A DNA stretch of 64,000 nucleotides, taken from Dipteris shenzhenensis (taxonomy: Eukaryota > Polypodiophyta > Polypodiopsida > Gleicheniales). Positions 21,966-32,683 of the stretch are shown one piece after another; the first letter of the stretch is position 1, and every line of letters begins with the position of its first letter. The stretch is from NCBI GenBank assembly GCA_047967505.1, contig CM106541.1. The stretch is one strand, 5' to 3'. The notes under the pieces were generated by a model. It did not search any database. It was not told the DNA's origin and saw only the letters and a program-made list of their open reading frames with translations. A program made the translations under genes and the position numbers.

Positions 21966-22408
21966 TCCAGTGGATAGTCCACTTTGGAACAAAAAGACGA
22001 AGACACCAACCCTTTGTAACCTCCATGGTGCAAGTTCTACTGATTACAATTGTACCATTTCATGGCTACATGCCAAGGTTGGTAACCCATGAAATATAAT
22101 GTCATCCATGCTGGTTCATACAAAATAAACAAGTAGAACCATGCATGAATCAACATGTTCACATTTCATTGGCACAGAAAAATGGACACATGGCTTCGAT
22201 CAAGCAAAAAGCAATATGTTGATGAAGATCTAGTATCCGCAACATATATCAGCATAGAGCCCTCAAAGAAATCATTCATTTTCCTCTATATAATATACAT
22301 TTGACCTTGATTGAACAATTGCAATATTGAAATATGAGTTAGAATGATTTCCATGACTGAATTTTGACTTCGGGCTAGTTTCTAGCATAGTCAAACTGTC
22401 GGAACTAG
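21966..22408. other. intergenic, no gene seen
   Basis: The sequence between the dispersed repeat and the minus-strand ORFs holds no recognisable feature. Confidence 0.4.
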
Positions 22409-23599
22409 TCAGACTATCATTGGACTGCTTGTCCATGTTATGCCAACTGTTTGAACATCAAATGATGAATTAAAAGTCACAACAAATACCTTCAGACTTT
22501 CAATACTTTCTTGTACTAAAATCAAATTTAAAATCCATCGTTTCGACTGTTTCCAACCTTTGCAATGCATCCGACCTTCATCAGAGTGCCTGAAAAATGT
22601 CAGAACTATTTGTTGAATTTTTGTTTGCTGTTTTTCCTTTCCCCAAGCTTTCATGTGATGTACTTTTTGACCATGAACACTTGCCAAGTGTTGGAATATG
22701 TTTGGTATGAAGTAGAGGTGATTAGGGGACTCCTCTGGGCTGTTTTGGCTCCATTTTGGGCTCTTTTGGCTCCAGGCTAAGATCTTCCATTTACCCTCAT
22801 CTTTCATCCTTTGCCTTGCATAAACATCAGCAATTTTATTGCTTATATTTGTTTCTAAACTTTGAGTTTGTGCTTTTGCACTCCAGTCCTCGTAGACAAC
22901 TAGAACTTTGCCAACACTGGAATCTAACAGTAAACCAAAATATGATTTCATGGCATCATCATTTGCATCAAAATAATCATCTTCAAACTCAGTCAAAGCA
23001 TAATGAAACATCTCAAACATATCAACCTTCGAATCTAAATTTTTTGTTTGTGAAACCACGTCAACGAGTGATTCCTCTAGAACATTCTCCTCCTTTTCTT
23101 CACTCAATAAAGGACTTGAATTCGTTTTTATGTTGGCATTTGAAATCTGGATTTCTATCAACACCATTGGTTGCATTTCATTTGACTTTTCTGAGGCAAT
23201 TGGACCCTTAAAGCCCTCAACATGTGTTGGAAACTGATTAGTAATCAGATTATGCTCAAAAGAAAGAAGAAACTTCAATATCTCATTATCTTCACCATCA
23301 AAAAATTGGTCTTCAGTCTTCTTTGTATCTGACTTCTTTTCTTTGCTGTCCTCTTCTTCAGCCATATATGCGTCATAAGAAAAATCTCCATCAATTTGTC
23401 CCATCTTCCTCATGCACTGGCACGCATGAGGAAGGTCTTCAATCAACACAGGTGGTGAAGGCATGATAACACCCTCATCAAAAGATACAAACACATAGAG
23501 CCATAAATATAACATGTCTGCATGCCAATAGCACAGGAAATTGCATGTTATCCCACCATGCCATATCATGTAGAAGCATAATCCTAAACATCCATCCAT
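22409..23599 (-). CDS. unrecognised ORF, possibly retroelement-derived
   Basis: At 396 codons this is the longest non-repetitive ORF outside the bHLH genes and the reverse transcriptase. The first 55 residues are hydrophobic and Cys/Trp-rich and may be spurious. The next 200 are acidic, with Lys/Glu clusters (EEEDSKEKKSDTKKTEDQFF, EEKEENVLEESLVDVV) and a segment FEDDYFDANDDAMKSYFGLL. The C-terminal third is basic and Trp-rich. I recognise no domain. The ORFs 23914-24384 and 23739-23969 lie just upstream on the same strand, and a tRNA-iMet-like PBS sits at 24629-24640. A Gag-like polyprotein of a non-autonomous LTR element is therefore plausible, but it is not shown. Confidence 0.35.
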   Translation of the reverse strand: MDGCLGLCFYMIWHGGITCNFLCYWHADMLYLWLYVFVSFDEGVIMPSPPVLIEDLPHACQCMRKMGQIDGDFSYDAYMAEEEDSKEKKSDTKKTEDQFFDGEDNEILKFLLSFEHNLITNQFPTHVEGFKGPIASEKSNEMQPMVLIEIQISNANIKTNSSPLLSEEKEENVLEESLVDVVSQTKNLDSKVDMFEMFHYALTEFEDDYFDANDDAMKSYFGLLLDSSVGKVLVVYEDWSAKAQTQSLETNISNKIADVYARQRMKDEGKWKILAWSQKSPKWSQNSPEESPNHLYFIPNIFQHLASVHGQKVHHMKAWGKEKQQTKIQQIVLTFFRHSDEGRMHCKGWKQSKRWILNLILVQESIESLKVFVVTFNSSFDVQTVGITWTSSPMIV

Positions 23600-23913
23600 A
23601 TGTAGCCTCTATGTAGCATGATACAAATAGACAAATCAGCCCTATCATGGCTGCTCAAACAATGGTAGAGACCCTCAATATCATGGCATAAACCAACAAC
23701 CTAAATCTCATCATGCATGGAATATGTATCATCAAGCATCATGTCATATCCTTGAGAAACAATGACCATATCCAAAGAAACAGTATCATCGGCATCATCC
23801 TCATGTAAAGCATCATCCAATGGAACATCAACACATAAAGGCATATCATCTGAATCATAAATAGTAATATACATGTGAGAAACATGAGCATCATCCTCAT
23901 GAGCATGAGAAAC

Positions 23914-24384
23914 CTATAATACAGCCTCATCATGAGACACGTGGATATCAACTGAAAGTATAACTGCACAAATCATATCATCATGGTGATCATAAACATC
24001 TACCCAATCATGGGAACTATCCATTGTGAAGGTGGATACCACTGAGACCACTTCTTGGCTCCTTTGGCTCACTGCGTTCTCTTGGGTACTCTCATCCATC
24101 ATCATGGTTGGCCCAATGTATTGGAAAACAAAGTAATCATCCTCACAATCATCACTATCATCATCAATGGCATATGTGTCCTCTAACTCCTCTATGGTGG
24201 CTGAGTGCAATGTTTCTATTTTTCTCAAACTTGAACACGATTTGTGTTTATGTCCATCAACATTATCATACGTATGATGCAATGTCTTAGAAAAATTAGC
24301 CAAGTTGCTTTTGGATTTGTCCAATTTCTTAGATGAAGAAGCTTTTCTCAAACCTTTGATGATGCAATACAATTCTTCAACCAC
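23914..24384 (-). CDS. unrecognised acidic ORF upstream of the 22.4-23.6 kb ORF
   Basis: A 156-residue ORF starts MVEELYCIIKGLRKASSSKK. It has a basic N-terminus and then a very acidic stretch (EELEDTYAIDDDSDDCEDDY). No known domain is visible. Its position, between a PBS-like site upstream and a longer ORF downstream on the same strand, fits the first ORF of a degenerate LTR element. The compositional bias alone could also arise from the local ATCATC-rich DNA. Confidence 0.3.
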   Translation of the reverse strand: MVEELYCIIKGLRKASSSKKLDKSKSNLANFSKTLHHTYDNVDGHKHKSCSSLRKIETLHSATIEELEDTYAIDDDSDDCEDDYFVFQYIGPTMMMDESTQENAVSQRSQEVVSVVSTFTMDSSHDWVDVYDHHDDMICAVILSVDIHVSHDEAVL

Positions 24385-24628
24385 TTTAGTAAAGAAAAAA
24401 TACTTGCATGTATCCCCTTTTCAACATGGTTTGCTCAAATATGAACACGTGGAAGTTGTATGAAACCTTTGCAAACAAAGACTAAATTTTTTCTTTCCCA
24501 TTTCTCCAAAAATGAGAAAATATTGAGGTTGAGAAGAACCTTGAACAATTGTTGCAGTAGTGACATTCACTCTCAGTCTTCTACCTCAGAAAACAGTCTG
24601 AATTTTGTCGAATTGCCATCATCTTCTT

Positions 24629-24640
24629 GCTTTGATACCA
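24629..24640 (-). promoter_or_regulatory. primer-binding-site-like sequence (tRNA-iMet type)
   Basis: On the minus strand TGGTATCAAAGC differs at one base from the common plant LTR-element primer site TGGTATCAGAGC. It is followed downstream on that strand by ORFs 24384-22409. A degenerate counterpart (TGGTGTCAAGC) occurs in the duplicated copy near 25708. Whether an LTR ends just upstream of it cannot be settled by eye. Confidence 0.35.
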
Positions 24641-25004
24641 GAGTGCAGATTCACCATCACCATAAACCACATGGACCTTTGCTCAATTCTTCATTGCACC
24701 GTGTCTGTTTGCTACAAGCTGGTGGTTTCTTTGCAGTGAAGGTCTACTTCACAAGCCATCGTCTTTCTCCTCCATCGACTGGTCTTTGCTCACTTTTGTG
24801 CAGGAGCATTTCTCATACGTCTTGTTTAAATTGGTAGATCATCAATAGTTCTGAAACTTTTTCTATCAAGCATTGTATCTCTCTTCAGTTGTGTCAATGT
24901 GATAGGCAATGACCCAAATGACTTTGGGTCTTCTCTTAGCAAGCCATCATAATGGAAATGAACTCAAATGGAAGTAGGCAATAGCAATGAACCAAAATAC
25001 TCAC

Positions 25005-26155
25005 ATGTAGAATGACCCCTCTCGAGAGCATTCCTTTAATCATTGCCTGCTAAGCGAGTCCTGTACAACAAGTTTGTAGTAGGTACCTGTAATGGATAGT
25101 TGTACTCAAATTGAAAGAGAATATAGAAATTTTAACACTCAAACTGGATGTGAACATATGAAATTGCCAATACACTATAATATAGAGCTTTTATAGAAGG
25201 GCAGATTAGCGCTAAAAAAGCCCTAATTTGCCCTTAAAAAATTTTGCCCCTATAAAAAAGGGTCAATATTAACATCGAAATAGCTTCGGGTTTCCATGAC
25301 AACGTCGATGTTAGCGTCGATAAACTGTTCCCAGAGTCAAAATTACGATCCATATTAGCATCGAAAAATGTTTTATCGCAAACGACAATAAGATGGAGGC
25401 TAACATCGATGCTTTCTTATCAACGGTAATATGGACAATAATATGGACGCTTAGGAGTTTTTAAAAAACAAAATTCCAATGTAATTTGCACCGATATAAG
25501 CGTCAAAAATGAGGGCAATCCTTGTAGTGTCTATGATCCTTTTGCAAACAAAGACTACATTTTTTCTTTCCCATTTCTCCAAAAATGAGAAACTATTGAG
25601 GGTGCGAAGAACCTTGAACAATTGCTACAGTAGTGACCTTCACTCTCAGTCCTCTACCTCAGAGAACAGTTTGAATTCTGTCGGATTGCCATCATCTTCT
25701 TGCTTGACACCAAAGTGCAGATTCACCCATTACCACCATAAACCACACGGACCTTTGCTCCATTCTTGGTAGAAACGTGTTTGTTTGCTACAAGCTGGTG
25801 GTTTCTTTGTAGTGAAGATCTGCTTCAGGAGCCATCGGCTTTCTCCTCCATCGACTGGTCTTTGGTCGCTTTTGTGCAGGGGCCGGGGCATTTCTCATCC
25901 GTCTTCTTTAAATTGGTAGATCATTAATGGTCCCGAAACTTTTTCTATCATGCATTGTATCTCTCTTCAGTTGTGTCAATGTGATAGGCGATGACCCAAA
26001 TGACTTCGGGTTTTCTCTTGGCAAGCTGTCAATTTCTTGCTCCACAAACTGTCATCATTTTTCTTCTTCATAGCATACATTTACCTACAAACTTGTTGTA
26101 TAGGACTCGCTAAGCAAGAAATGATTAAATGAATGCTCTCGAGAGGGGTCATGCA
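25005..26155. repeat. inverted repeat arms (25005-25085 / 26085-26155)
   Basis: GACCCCTCTCGAGAGCATTC on the left is mirrored by GAATGCTCTCGAGAGGGGTC on the right. AAGCGAGTCCTGTACAACAAGT on the left is mirrored by ACTTGTTGTATAGGACTCGC(TA) on the right. The arms of about 75 bp enclose the mini-CACTA element and the second direct-repeat copy, giving a composite structure. Confidence 0.8.
25173..25529. mobile_element. non-autonomous mini-CACTA element
   Basis: It begins CACTATAATATAG and ends CTTGTAGTG (CACTACAAG on the other strand, the canonical CACTA terminus). The interior is a cluster of subterminal-type motifs: TTAACATCGAAA, ACGTCGATGTTAGCGTCGAT, ATTAGCATCGAAAA, CTAACATCGATGC and AAGCGTCAAAA. 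At 357 bp it encodes nothing. The 3-bp flanks (ATA and TCT) do not match, so the insertion site has changed or the left end is degraded. Confidence 0.7.
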
Positions 26156-27717
26156 TTCCAGTGCGCTACTTCTTACATTGCTTGTTGGTGAACATGCCGT
26201 TCTTGAGCTCCTCTGTGCAGATTTTTGCATGGAGTCCTTTGCTTTTAGCCCTCACTCTCTTGCAACTTGAGAGATGATGATGAGATGCGTCTTAGACCAA
26301 GAGATATGAAAACATCAATGGATACATGCCTCTCCGTGGCTGGTTCAAAGGATGGAATACTACCTTTGAAGAGATGGATGCTGAGGCTTTAGGCTTTTTC
26401 CTGCTTCTTTGGGATTTCTTGTCATCCATGCTTTCTCCTTCATAGGTTGCCTCACCCATGGGCGGCATCAATCCTCACAAACTCAGTATTTTGCAGCATC
26501 TCATGAGCAGCAGCTCTCCTTTCTTTGTAACAGTCCATTTTCGTAGACACCTTGAGAAGAACACTTGAAAGCACTTCCTCTACTTCAACAAGTCTTGCTC
26601 TCGATGACACTGTTGGTAGAATTCAGTGTCACTTTGCATGCTGCATTTATCTTTAGTTCTGGGAGGACAATACTTCCCAATAACTAGAACAAGAACACGA
26701 TTTGGCCGCTGATCTGAATCGGGAAGATGTCCATCTCCAAGGCAATCTGTCCTGAAGTGCAATCAAAGCTGATGGAGGTGTAATACAAGGTAAGGTGACT
26801 AGGATTATAGCTGAGGTAATGCAAGGAGGTGTTGAGCCAGAGATAGACGGGAGAATAACTGACAGGGTTGTTGTAAAGGGATAATCGGGCAACCTAGAAG
26901 TTAATTAGACAGAAGATTGGGGGAGAAGCATTGAAGAAGAAGAGAACGAAAGTGATGATCCCTATGATAAGGATCGATAAAAAGTACATGAAACAAGGGC
27001 AACAACATTGGGATTCTTCCTCATCAGTCATTCTCTTCTCTCGCCATGGCAAAATGATCTTCTTTCAGTTATCCTCTTCTCACTGTCTCCTTCAAATTTC
27101 TCCCTGTCAATCTTCTCTGATCTCCCCTGATTCTTTGAATGATGATCTATCCTAAAACTTGTTCATCTCTCCTCTTTTCGCCGATTTTCCTGCCAATCCC
27201 CTGGAACAACCCAAATTTTTTTGAGATCTTCCTTCACGATTACGCCTCCAGAATTCAATCAATTCTTTCACAACTGGGCTCTCAATCATCGTCAAAATCT
27301 GTTTTTCAGCCATCCCTATCGTGCCTTAAGGATTCTTGCTTGTTTTTATCGATCTTGTCTCTTAATCGAAGTGATTTTCACGAATTCAAGGACAACGATT
27401 TTTTGAAAGATGATCAACCAAAAATGAAAGCATGGATTAGCCAGAGATAGTGGATTTTTCAGAGGCAAAAAGCATTCTCCATCCCAGAGATTTCTTCAAG
27501 TTCGCACCTCGTGCTTCTTCTTTTTCTCGCCCCCCTTGTCAATTCAGTCAGCTTCCTCTCCTCATGACAACTATGCGCAGTCTACTTCCACAGTCCGACC
27601 ACAAGGAGAAAAGAGCTGTCTAGATTTTCCTACAGTAGTGCCTTATGGATAAGTTTTCTTTGTACCACACCTGTACCACATGACTTTTGAGGTTTGTTAG
27701 TAACGTAGGATCGCCAA
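26156..27717. other. intergenic, no gene I can support
   Basis: Several short ORFs exist (for example 27139-27450, Ser/Phe/Leu-rich) without recognisable domains. Around 26760-26990 the plus strand reads through VIQGKVTRIIAEVMQGG and an acidic EEEENESDDPYDKD stretch with stops between, perhaps an old gene fragment. Nothing firmer is visible. Confidence 0.35.
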
Positions 27718-28010
27718 GGTGTTGTAGCTTTCTACAACATAGAGAAAACATTGGGACATGGAAGAGGGAGGAGAAGGGGAAAGCACCATTGCATTGCTTG
27801 CTTGCTGAAAAAAGAGGCCAGCTCCCCCAAAGATACAAGTCCCAAGAAGATACCCCCAAAAGCTACATGTACACAATCTCCAAGATGCCCCACAACCCAT
27901 GACTTTTGTAGCTTCATCCACTACTCCACTAGTGCTAGGACCTTTGATCAAGACCACACTCATACTATGTCTGTCCTAAGTGTGGTGCCTAGAATCCCCT
28001 TAACAATCTC
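27718..28010. repeat. dispersed repeat (uninterrupted copy)
   Basis: The paralog of 20742-21965 without the 0.93-kb palindromic element. Left and right halves are continuous across CCACTACTCCACTAGTGCT. It therefore serves as the empty site for that element. Confidence 0.85.
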
Positions 28011-28084
28011 CAAACCACAACACAAAACCAAGACAAAACCCCAAAAAAATAGAAATCACCCAAACATCCATTAAATTTAGGAAA

Positions 28085-28210
28085 GTGCCTTGTTTTGACG
28101 GTATATACCCACTTTCGATCCTATTTTTATCGGTATATATCGATGGGATAAGTGCCGGTATATACCAACACTGTGTTTTAAATCCTTCAGTATTTACCAA
28201 CAGTTCCTTG
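28085..28210. repeat. GGTATATACC-type palindromic motifs
   Basis: ACGGTATATACCCAC, ATCGGTATATATCGAT, GCCGGTATATACCAAC and CAGTATTTACCAACAG occur within 120 bp. A related cluster (GTGTCGGTA..TACCGATATACCGACAC) lies at 35690-35755. They may be ends of an unidentified small element. Confidence 0.45.
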
Positions 28211-28494
28211 GCAAAAAAGCCAAAAACCCATGCGCTTTCTCTCCAATGACACCTCACACTCTATTTCCGTAGTTTCACTCATTTTGCTCTCCATCCAACT
28301 TCATTTTACATCCCCCCTGCAATCCCTACAAAGAAAGATCCCTCCCAACCTCCCACTTCTCCATACTCTCCACAAATCTCCCTCTCCACTTGGCCAAAAT
28401 CTCTTGCCGAGATGAAAAAAAAATCATGTAAAAATTCTTCTGAGATGGGAAAAATTCCGTCACAAAAATCTTTTCTGTCATCAAAATAGGGATT

Positions 28495-28905
28495 CTAGAA
28501 TCCCAAATTCCATCAATGAAAAAGAAGTTTCCATCGACGGACTGAGAATTTCATCAATGGATTGAAATCTCCGTCGATGGAAATTTTTTTGTCATGAAAA
28601 TCGAGATTCCAAAATCCACTTGGATTCTGGAATCCCAAATTCCATCGACGAAAAAGAAGTTTCCGTCAATGGATTGAGATTTCCATCGATGGATTGAAAT
28701 TTTTTCGTCGACGAACTGAGATTTTCGTCAACAGATTGAAATTTCCGTCGATGAAAATTTCAATCCGTCGATAAAAATCTCAGTCCGTCAACGAAAACTT
28801 CTTTTTTGTCGATGGAATTTGGGATTCCAGAATCTAAGTATTTTCATCAACGGAAATTTTTTGACAGACGGTATTTTTCCCATCGGCGGAATTTTTGGAC
28901 AATTC
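28495..28905. mobile_element. CGTCGATGG-rich fold-back, CACTA-like subterminal repeats
   Basis: More than a dozen copies of CCRTCGAYGG/CCGTCAACGG alternate with GATTGAAATTT and GACTGAGATTTT. The block is inverted about its centre near 28755: GAATCCCAAATTCCATCGAC at 28631 faces GTCGATGGAATTTGGGATTC at 28809. CCGTCGA-type repeats of this style are found at ends of plant CACTA elements, so a CACTA-derived non-autonomous element is the best guess. No complete termini are identified. Confidence 0.6.
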
Positions 28906-29217
28906 TTTTTTCATCGGCGATAGATTTTGGCGCTGAAAGTTTCATTGGATGAAAGTGCAATTTTACACATTTTGGAACACTTCTTTTGCCCCTTTTTCTA
29001 GACAAAAATTTCACTTTGTCGACGGAAATATCAATCCCTCACGCAATTTCATATTCCAGGATCCAATTTCACATCACAACATCTTAGATTGAAATAAAGT
29101 AAATTGATAAACTTAAATTCGTGACTATTCAAATCGAAAATATACTACTTGATCCAAATAATGTAAGATGATAAACGTCTTTAGTTAATATTTTATTCTA
29201 AAAATATTTTTACATTC

Positions 29218-29588
29218 AACAAACCTCTTCTATGTCCATGAACTCCATATAACTACCTATGTTAATATTGACATATCCTTAAATTCAAGCATTGGATTAA
29301 CATTGTATAAAAAGAAAGATTTTTTAAATGACAATGCATTCCTATAGGTTTATGGATAGCACATTACATACAACATGGAGTTTGGAAACTTATATTGGTA
29401 CAACAAACCTGTTCTATGGCCATGAACTCCATATAACTACCTATGTTAATATTGACATATCCTTAAATTCAAGCATTGGATTAACACTGTATAAAAAGAA
29501 ATATTTTTTTAATGACAATGCATTCCTATAGGTTTATGGATAGCACATTACATACAACATGGAGTTTGGAAACTTATATTGGTACAAA
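29218..29588. repeat. tandem duplication, ~184 bp x 2
   Basis: CATGAACTCCATATAACTAC and the following 180 bases, to TTGGAAACTTATATTGGTACAA, occur twice in a row with only a few substitutions. This is a recent event. Confidence 0.92.
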
Positions 29589-30189
29589 GCTTATACTTGA
29601 GGGCAATGTTGTTACTTGTATGGAAGTAGTTAATATAAAACTCTTTTAACAAAAGGGAAGGTTGATTCAGAGAGGCTTTAAAAAAATAAAAATAAAATAA
29701 AAGTGGAATTCATCAATGTGTAGAAATGTTTAAATTGCAACTTCTCTTTCTTTCATTTCTAACTTCATGCTTTCTAAGTTATTCATTTCCGATGTCTTCC
29801 CTCTACTTTCCCTCAAGTTTTCCTCTACTTTCCCTACTTTCCCTCTTTTCCTCTAAGAAGAAACATAAGGGATATCAAGATGTGCACCTCTTGTTTTGAT
29901 TGTTTCGTTTCTCCTTTGCTCTAGTTTCTTCTTGTAGTAGGGCTTTCCCTTGCAAAGCTGCTCCATTCTCTCACTTTGTTGCTCCCACTAGTGTTTGCTT
30001 CATCCATTGGTTTGTTTTAAAAATGAGGTGTTTGCTTTGTTTTATTGGGGAGCCGATCAAAACCTCTCTCTTGTGCTCCAAGGTCATCCCTCATTTTTCA
30101 GCTCCAAAAATGGAACTTCTATTTTTCTCTACTCTTATTTTATTTCTATATTGCAATGGTCATTTGCTACTGCCTTAAGCACTAGCAAA
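29589..30189. other. intergenic, no gene seen
   Basis: AT-rich to mixed sequence leading into the pyrimidine tract. A 92-codon ORF at 29900-30178 has no recognisable domain. Confidence 0.4.
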
Positions 30190-30852
30190 TGTGATGGATG
30201 TCGGAGGACCCTTATTTCTCTTCACTCTCGCTCCCTCTCGTCCTCTCTTCCTCTCTTTCTCTCGCTCTTCCTTCTTTCTCTCTTCCTCTCTTTCCTCTTC
30301 CTCTCTCTCTCTCTTCCTCTTTCTCTCTTTCCTCTTCCTTCTTTCTCTCTTCCTCTCTTCCTCTCTTCTTCTTTCTCTCTCTCCTCTCTTTTCCTCTTCC
30401 TCTCTTTTCTCTCTTCCTCTTTCTCTCTTTTCCTCTCTTTCTATCTTTATCTCTTTACTCTCTTCCTCTCTTTCTCTCTTTTCCTCTCTTTCTCTCGCTC
30501 TTCCTCTCTTTTCCTCTCTTTCTCTCGCTCTTCCTCTCTTTCCTATTCCTCCCTTTTTCTCTCTCTTCCTCTCTTTTCCTCTTCCTCTCTTTTCTCTCTT
30601 CCTCTTTCTGTCTTTCTCTGTCTCTCTTCCTCTCTCTTCCTTCTCTCTTTCCTATTCCTCCCTTTTTCTCTCTCTTTCTCTCTTTTCCTCTTCCTCTCTT
30701 TTCTCTCTTCCTCTTTCTCTCTTTCTCTGTCTCTCTTCCTCTCTCTTCCTTTCTTTCTCTCTTTCTTCCTCTCTTTCTCTCTTGCTCTTCTTTTCAGTTT
30801 TTCTTCCAAGTTCCTTTCTTCCTTTCTGCTTTCTCCCTTCTTTCTTCTACTT

Positions 30853-30888
<36 letters not shown>

Positions 30889-31999
30889 CTTCATACTTCC
30901 TTTCTTCATCTCTTTCTTCTTTCATCTACATTTACTTCTTTCCATCTCTTTCTCTCTTTTCCTCTCTTTCTTGCTTTCTATCTTTTCATCTCTTTCTCTC
31001 TTTTCCTTTCTTTTTTCTCTTCCTCTCTTCCTCTATGATCTTTCCCTCCCTTTTCATCTCTTTTCCCTCTTTTCTTTTTTTTTTGAAAATAAATAAACGA
31101 GGGTTTTATATTACTTCCAGCATATACAACTTGTTAAGTAAAAAAGATGAACAACATGAAACTGAGACAGAATAAAAAGCAAATCATACATCGGTTATAG
31201 ATTGAGGGTCTTGGTTCTTGGCTTTGAAGTCTCTGATCAAAGCCTTGCCATCTCAAAAGATAGCTCATTTCCTTCTTTTTTGGCCGCCTTTACCTTTGCA
31301 AGCTCTTAGGTCTTAGTCTTTAGCTTAGCTTTTGTGAGTTCCTCTACCATCCACTCTTAATCCTTTCCCCTCCTTTCCTCTATTTCCTCTCTTTCTTTCT
31401 TCCTCTCTTTCCTCTTCGTCTCTTCCTCTCTTTCTCTCTCGCTCTTCCTCTCTTCCTCTTTCCCTCCTTCTCTTTCTCTCTTTTCTTCTCTTTCTCTCTT
31501 TCTCTTTCTCTCTTTTCCTCTCTTTCTCTCTTCCTCTTCCTCTTTCTCTTTCTCTTTCTCTCTCTTCCTCTCTTCCTCTCTTTTCCTCCATTTCTCTCTT
31601 TCTCTTTTGCTCTCTTTTTCCTTTCTTTCTTTCTTTCTTTCTCTCTTTTCCTCCAATTTCTCTCTTTTACTCTCTTCCTCTCTTACTTTCTTTTTTCTTC
31701 CTTTCTTCCTTTCTTTCTTATTTCTTATACTTCTCTTCTTTGCATCTGTTTCTATCTTTCTCTTTCTCTCTTCCTCTCTTTCTCTCACTCTTCCTCTCTT
31801 CCCTCTTCCTCCCTTTATCTCTCGCTCTTTCTCTCTTTTCCTCTTTCTCTCTTTTCCTCTTCCTCAATTTTCTCTCTTCCTCTTTCTCTCTTTCTCTGTC
31901 TCTCTTCCTCTCTCTTCCTTTCTTTCTCTCTTGCTCTTCTTTTCATTTTTTCTTCCAAGTTCCTTTCTTCTTTCTCCCTTCTTTCTTCTACTTCTCTTC

Positions 32000-32039
<40 letters not shown>

Positions 32040-32633
32040 CTCTCTTTCTGTCTTCTCTGTTGCTTTCTTTTTCCTTCCTTCTTCCTTTCTTCCTTGCTTT
32101 CTTTCTTCTTTCTACTTTCTTCTACTTCCTCTCTTTCTCTCTTTTCCTCTATTTCTCTATTTCTCTCTTCCTCTTTCTCTCTTCTCTCTATCTCTCTTCC
32201 TCTGTTCCTTTCTATTCCTCTCTTTCTCTCTTGCTTCCTTTTTCCTTCCTTCTTCCTTTCTTTATTTCTTGCTCTCTTTTTCCTCGTTTTCTCTCTTTCT
32301 CTCGTTTGCTCTCTTTCTTTCTTCCTCTCTTCCTCTCTTCTCTCTTCCTTTCTTTCTTCTTTCCACATTTTTTCCGCATTTTTTGCATTCTTCTTTGTAT
32401 TTCTTTCTTCTTTCGTATGCTTCTCTTTTTTTCGTCTGGACTTCCTCTCTTCCTCTCTCTCTCTCTTTTCCTCCCTTTCTCTTTCTCTATTTTTCTCTCT
32501 TTTCTTGTCTTTCCTCTTCCTCTCTTTCTCTCTTTCTCTTCTTCACTTTCTCTCTTCCTCTTTCTCTTTCTCTCCCTTTCTCTCTTTCTCCTTCTCTCTT
32601 TCTCTCTTTTCATCTCTTTCGCTCTTTCTCTCT

Positions 32634-32683
<50 letters not shown>

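Larger units (their letters stand above)
24457..26028. repeat. direct repeat pair (24457-24946 and 25534-26028)
   Basis: The two ~490-bp copies share TTGCAAACAAAGACTA, TTTCTTTCCCATTTCTCCAA, CCTTGAACAATTG.., GCAGATTCACC, CTACAAGCTGGTGGTTTCTT and TCAGTTGTGTCAATGTGATA in the same order, about 1.07 kb apart. They could be two LTRs or an unequal duplication. The second copy begins at the very end of a mini-CACTA element. Confidence 0.85.
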
